DNA of 9,598 nucleotides from Deltaproteobacteria bacterium (GTDB taxonomy: Bacteria; Desulfobacterota; Desulfobacteria; Desulfobacterales; ETH-SRB1). Below, piece after piece: positions 7,773 through 9,598 of the stretch; the first letter of the stretch is position 1; the number at the start of each line of letters is the position of its first letter. The notes under the pieces are model-generated. The model worked only from the letters and a program-made list of their open reading frames with translations. It was not told the DNA's origin and did not search any database. The DNA lies in NCBI GenBank assembly GCA_030262795.1, contig JAJSZO010000092.1, positions 1 to 9,598 on the forward strand. The letters are read 5' to 3'. The translations under genes and the position numbers were made by a program.

Positions 7773-7814
7773 AACCTTGAACCGTGAACTGTAAACCGAC
7801 AACCGTGAACCGTT
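7773..7814 (-). repeat. Degenerate heptamer array in opposite orientation, right arm
   Basis: Read on the - strand this is GGTTCAC, GGTTGTC, GGTTTAC, AGTTCAC, GGTTCAA, GGTT after a leading AAC. It is the same 7-bp family as at 5336-5377 and 7705-7732, but inverted. Confidence 0.88.
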
Positions 7815-7820
7815 AGGAGA
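7815..7820 (+). promoter_or_regulatory. Ribosome binding site of bamI
   Basis: AGGAGA lies 7 nt before GTG 7828 and directly abuts the right arm of the inverted repeat, so folding of that repeat could affect its access. It decides the GTG start. Confidence 0.8.
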
Positions 7821-7827
7821 CAGGCGA

Positions 7828-8532
7828 GTGAAGGTTCCAATAACAATTGATGGACAAATGGTGCAGATTGACAAAGGAGCTCCTATAATTGATGCAGCAA
7901 AAAAAGCAGGAGTCGTTATCCCGACTCTATGCTATCATGAAGCCCTCAAGCCTTATGGATCATGCCGTCTTTGTATGGTTGAAATTTTACTGAATAAACA
8001 GCGAAGACTTGTGACCGCATGTAATTTTCCGGTCGAAGTAGGCATGGAAGTTTTTACTGATACTGCAAAAGTCAGACACATCAGAAGGATGATTATTGAA
8101 TTGCTTCTTGCAAGGTGCCCTGATGTATTGAGCCTTCATGCTATGGCAAAACAGATGGGTATTAAATCATCCAGGTTCAAGAAACAAGATTCTACCGAAT
8201 GTATTCTGTGCGGTCTTTGTGTACGTTTTTGTGAAGAGGTTGTGGGTGTCAGTGCGATAGGCCTTGTAAGCCGTGGCATTGACCGTGAGGTAGCTACGCC
8301 GTTCAAGGTAGCATCCGATGTTTGTATCGGTTGCGGTTCATGCACTTACATATGCCCTACCGGCTGTATTGAAATGGTATCCGATAAAAAAATACCACAA
8401 ATGCGCATCATGAAAATGGGGCAACATTCCTTAAAGGCTTGTATTAATGAATTTCAGTGCGAAACATGTCCGGTAGGAAAAGAGTTTTTTGAAGATATGA
8501 GGCTTGTTATTGCTGAATTTCGCAACAATTAA
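7828..8532 (+). CDS. bamI: Short NuoG/HoxU-type iron-sulfur subunit (BamI-like)
   Basis: A 234-residue protein with a GTG start supported by AGGAGA. The N-terminal plant-type [2Fe-2S] domain has Cys35, 46, 49 and 65 (TLCYHEALKPYGSCRLCMVE). A two-cluster ferredoxin follows at Cys125-135 (CILCGLCVRFC) and Cys166-176 (CIGCGSCTYICP). The HxxxCxxC-type N5 motif normally found between these in NuoG is not present; only Cys97 and His104 remain in that region. The molybdopterin-like domain of complex I NuoG is also absent, making this the short diaphorase form found in HoxU-like and bifurcating complexes. A C-terminal tail carries three further cysteines (205, 211, 214; FQCETCPVG). It would complete the NuoEFG-like module, relaying electrons from the NuoF-type flavin. 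It is the last gene of the operon; the next gene is convergent. Confidence 0.9.
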   Translation: MKVPITIDGQMVQIDKGAPIIDAAKKAGVVIPTLCYHEALKPYGSCRLCMVEILLNKQRRLVTACNFPVEVGMEVFTDTAKVRHIRRMIIELLLARCPDVLSLHAMAKQMGIKSSRFKKQDSTECILCGLCVRFCEEVVGVSAIGLVSRGIDREVATPFKVASDVCIGCGSCTYICPTGCIEMVSDKKIPQMRIMKMGQHSLKACINEFQCETCPVGKEFFEDMRLVIAEFRNN

Positions 8533-8557
8533 AAGAGAGCGGAACGGCTTTGCCCAG

Positions 8558-8587
8558 TCCATTTTAAAGTGCTCCATTTTAAAGTGC
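8558..8587. repeat. Two tandem copies of a 15-bp repeat
   Basis: TCCATTTTAAAGTGC occurs twice without a gap (8558-8572 and 8573-8587). The second copy contains the stop codon of the - strand toxin gene; the first looks like a small duplication of that gene's end. The 46 bases between bamI and the toxin gene show no strong hairpin with a T run. Confidence 0.9.
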
Positions 8588-8908
8588 AAAAAGCTCCAGC
8601 AAACAACTCACTGTCTTGATTTGAGCACTTTTGGAAATCACACCGAGTTTTTGAATTAGTCTGGATTTATCTACTGCCCGCATTTGGTCTAATAGGATCA
8701 ATCCTTTTTTACCTTGAAAGGTGCATTGAATTCGAGTTGGAAAACCGAATCCTTTTGATGTCATTGGAGCAATGATAGAGGTTTTTAGTGAGGACATTTC
8801 ATCTGGTGAAATGATAACACAAGGTCTTGTCTTTTTAATCTCTGAACCCTGTGTTGGATCCAATTGAACTAACCAAATGTCGAATCTATGAATATTCGGT
8901 TTCACCAT
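8579..8908 (-). CDS. mazF: MazF/PemK-type endoribonuclease toxin
   Basis: The protein has 109 residues from the ATG at 8908, preceded by GAGG with 7 nt spacing. A TTG six bases further upstream is possible but less well placed. MazF-family features are FDIWLVQLDPTQGSEIKKTRPCVIIS at the N-terminus (the GSE-K-RP loop with the catalytic-region arginine), SIIAPMTS in the middle, and LLDQMRAVDKSRLIQKLG toward the end. Members cut mRNA at short specific sequences and are held inactive by the cognate antitoxin. The gene overlaps the antitoxin by 7 nt in the usual antitoxin-toxin order and is transcribed toward the end of the bam operon. The length is normal and the motif residues look intact, so it is probably functional. 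Cut specificity cannot be told from the sequence. Confidence 0.9.
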   Translation of the reverse strand: MVKPNIHRFDIWLVQLDPTQGSEIKKTRPCVIISPDEMSSLKTSIIAPMTSKGFGFPTRIQCTFQGKKGLILLDQMRAVDKSRLIQKLGVISKSAQIKTVSCLLELFAL

Positions 8909-9156
8909 GCCCAATCCTCATTATCGGTTAGCGGAGCATATAGCCATTCCTGGTCAATTTGATCAACTCCTTTTGTTTTTAGAACTCTATCAAATTCATT
9001 TTTCCACCCCTGCCTTGGTTTTTGCAAAGGTTGAATTAAAAGCCCGTCATCACTAATTTTAAAAACCAGTTCTTTGTCTTCTATTTGAGCTTGTTCAATA
9101 ATTGCTTTTGGAATTCTTACCCCTTGCGAGTTACCGATTCTTATCAAAGTAGTCAT
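8902..9156 (-). CDS. mazE: MazE-type (AbrB/SpoVT fold) antitoxin
   Basis: An 84-residue protein. The first 45 residues form a swapped-hairpin DNA-binding domain (IRIGNSQGVRIPKAIIEQA, then KELVFKISDDGLLIQPL), a textbook MazE/AbrB pattern. The acidic, tryptophan-rich tail (DQIDQEWLYAPLTDNEDWAW) is the expected toxin-neutralising segment. ATG 9156 has GGAGG 5 nt upstream. MazE proteins bind their own promoter together with MazF, and a dyad lies over the promoter here. With the downstream toxin gene it forms a complete type II toxin-antitoxin operon. Confidence 0.9.
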   Translation of the reverse strand: MTTLIRIGNSQGVRIPKAIIEQAQIEDKELVFKISDDGLLIQPLQKPRQGWKNEFDRVLKTKGVDQIDQEWLYAPLTDNEDWAW

Positions 9157-9161
9157 ATTTG

Positions 9162-9166
9162 CCTCC
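9162..9166 (-). promoter_or_regulatory. Ribosome binding site of mazE
   Basis: On the - strand, GGAGG precedes the ATG by 5 nt (CAAAT spacer). It is a strong site that sets the start. Confidence 0.8.
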
Positions 9167-9170
9167 GATA

Positions 9171-9198
9171 GTGATTGATGTAATTACAATATAATCAC
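9171..9198 (-). promoter_or_regulatory. Dyad operator candidate of the mazEF operon
   Basis: The outer arms GTGATT (9171-9176) and AATCAC (9193-9198) flank a perfect 10-bp palindrome TGTAATTACA (9179-9188), with nearly the same centre. The dyad covers the -10 box and the presumed transcription start, where a MazE-MazF complex would repress. Position and symmetry are seen; binding is inferred. Confidence 0.5.
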
Positions 9199-9216
9199 TT
9201 TTGGGATTATTGTCAA
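9188..9216 (-). promoter_or_regulatory. Sigma-70-type promoter of mazEF
   Basis: On the - strand, TTGACA (9216-9211) is followed by exactly 17 bp and then TATATT (9193-9188), matching 11 of 12 consensus bases. The -10 box ends about 30 nt before the antitoxin start codon. Confidence 0.8.
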
Positions 9217-9223
9217 ACTCAAA

Positions 9224-9241
9224 CAGAATCAGAATCAGAAT
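9224..9241. repeat. Three tandem CAGAAT hexamers
   Basis: CAGAAT occurs three times in a row just upstream of the mazEF promoter. This is a small simple-sequence repeat with no clear role. The bases from 9242 to 9286 hold nothing I can assign. Confidence 0.8.
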
Positions 9242-9286
9242 CTAATGTCTGAGGTGGTCTGAAGCTGTGATGCATAGTTGGGTAAG

Positions 9287-9415
9287 TTATTGCGTCCCCG
9301 TTCCTAAACTCCCGGCATCATCATACCATACCACATTATCTCCAATAAAAAGGCCTCCTAATAAACGATCAAGCTGGCCTACACCAGAAGCTATGCGAAG
9401 TCTGTTTGAATTCAT
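9287..9415 (-). pseudogene. Truncated start of a KaiC/RecA-like ATPase-family protein
   Basis: A 42-codon frame from ATG 9415 reads RLRIASGVGQLDRLLGG, then LFIGDNVVWYDDAGSL, before diverging into GTGTQ and a stop. The opening resembles the beginning of KaiC/RecA-superfamily proteins (R-I-STG-LD-LLGG), where the strand following LLGG normally leads into a Walker A loop. Here the frame ends at that point, so only the first strand-helix segment remains. The break falls next to GGAACGGGGACGCAATAA on the - strand, whose GGGGACG core resembles junk seen near REP-type transposon ends; that link is a guess. The fragment is on the same strand as the purF end, 74 nt downstream of it. It could instead be a real small peptide, but the abrupt end argues for a remnant. 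Confidence 0.5.
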
Positions 9416-9489
9416 TTTACTATCTCACATAAAAAATTTTTGATTTTGTAACACTTACAGCCTGAAAGTTTGTCCAAAGGGACCTAAGT

Positions 9490-9597
9490 TCACTTTTTTT
9501 CAAGGCAATCTTTGGAAAGTTTTGTATCGAATTCTACAGGATAGCATCCGTCAAAACATGCCTTGCAGAAGTTGTTTTCAGGATTAGGGAAGCCTGT
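9490..9597 (-). CDS. purF: Amidophosphoribosyltransferase, C-terminal end (partial)
   Basis: The last 35 codons of a - strand gene enter from the right edge and stop at TGA 9492-9490. The sequence NFCKACFDGCYPVEFD matches the end of Bacillus-type amidophosphoribosyltransferase (C-A-CF-G-YP), the first enzyme of purine synthesis, which transfers ammonia from glutamine to PRPP. In that enzyme type the final CxxC pair provides two of the four [4Fe-4S] ligands, and CKAC is present here. The remaining gene is outside the window, so completeness cannot be judged. The 74 bases between this stop and the next - strand frame hold only an A/T-rich stretch (9430-9440) and no clear terminator. Confidence 0.72.
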   Translation of the reverse strand, partial: TGFPNPENNFCKACFDGCYPVEFDTKLSKDCLEKK

Positions 9598-9598
9598 T

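Larger units (their letters stand above)
7705..7814. repeat. Long imperfect inverted repeat between bamH and bamI
   Basis: The arms 7705-7744 and 7773-7814 flank a 28-nt A-rich loop (7745-7772). Pairing by hand gives AAGGTT with AACCTT at the loop, a single-base bulge at 7735, mismatches at 7723/7793 and 7716-7717/7799-7800, one G-T pair, and otherwise continuous Watson-Crick pairs out to 7705/7811. In mRNA this stem of about 40 bp would lie between two cotranscribed genes and end just before the ribosome binding site of the second. There is no run of T after it, so it is not a standard terminator. It could stabilise the upstream message, attenuate the downstream gene, or simply be a repeat-derived palindrome. 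Confidence 0.88.

Noticed and set aside
5336..7814. CRISPR-like arrays
   Set aside because: The repeats are 7 bp long, contiguous and without spacers, and there are no cas genes.
7745..7830. Rho-independent terminator between bamH and bamI
   Set aside because: The stem is far longer than a terminator stem, there is no T run after it, and the next gene starts 13 nt later with a good ribosome binding site.
8533..8578. Bidirectional terminator between bamI and mazF
   Set aside because: Only a 3-bp GGC/GCC stem with a TTT loop could be found near 8546-8554, too weak to call.
9425..9445. Terminator for purF in the A/T-rich stretch
   Set aside because: The AAAAAATTTTT palindrome has no GC stem and lies some 50 nt from the stop codon.

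Overview
The window is about 42% GC by eye and reads as a piece of a strictly anaerobic, probably sulfate-reducing or syntrophic deltaproteobacterium (Desulfobacterota). The reasons are a tungsten-enzyme gene followed by a dense set of iron-sulfur flavoprotein genes, and two in-frame UGA codons that are best read as selenocysteine. The assignment comes from gene content, not from a search.

Positions 1-8532 (+ strand) hold one tightly packed operon that enters from the left edge. In order it encodes: the C-terminal part of an aldehyde:ferredoxin oxidoreductase-type W/Mo protein (BamB-like); a multi-cluster ferredoxin (BamC-like); a 1018-residue double HdrA-type flavoprotein with a UGA at codon 65 (BamE-like); an MvhD-type protein with a UGA at codon 66 (BamF-like); an HdrC-type protein; and NuoE-, NuoF- and short NuoG-type subunits (BamG, BamH, BamI-like). 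This matches the class II (ATP-independent) benzoyl-CoA reductase complex BamBCDEFGHI described in Geobacter metallireducens. There the BamBC active-site unit is thought to be driven by an Hdr/Mvh/Nuo-like electron-bifurcating module. Two differences stand out: no HdrB/HdrD-like BamD gene lies between bamC and bamE, and an HdrC-type gene lies between bamF and bamG. A related AOR-Hdr-Nuo complex acting on another substrate cannot be excluded, because the catalytic N-terminal part of the AOR protein is outside the window.

Both UGA codons sit where the HdrA and MvhD families have a conserved cysteine. Each is followed within 30 nt by a short hairpin whose apical loop starts GGUC, as expected of bacterial SECIS elements. 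Two gene junctions carry 7-bp periodic GGTTCAC-type repeats. One array (5336-5377) separates hdrC from bamG. A second pair of arrays (7705-7744 and 7773-7814) faces each other in opposite orientation and can form an imperfect stem of about 40 bp between bamH and bamI.

From 8579 to the right edge everything reads on the - strand and converges on the operon: a MazEF-type toxin-antitoxin pair with a near-consensus promoter and a dyad operator candidate, then a 42-codon remnant resembling the start of a KaiC/RecA-like protein, and finally, cut by the edge, the last 35 codons of amidophosphoribosyltransferase (purF). The right end therefore looks like a housekeeping locus with a degraded gene and an accessory TA module inserted between it and the catabolic operon.
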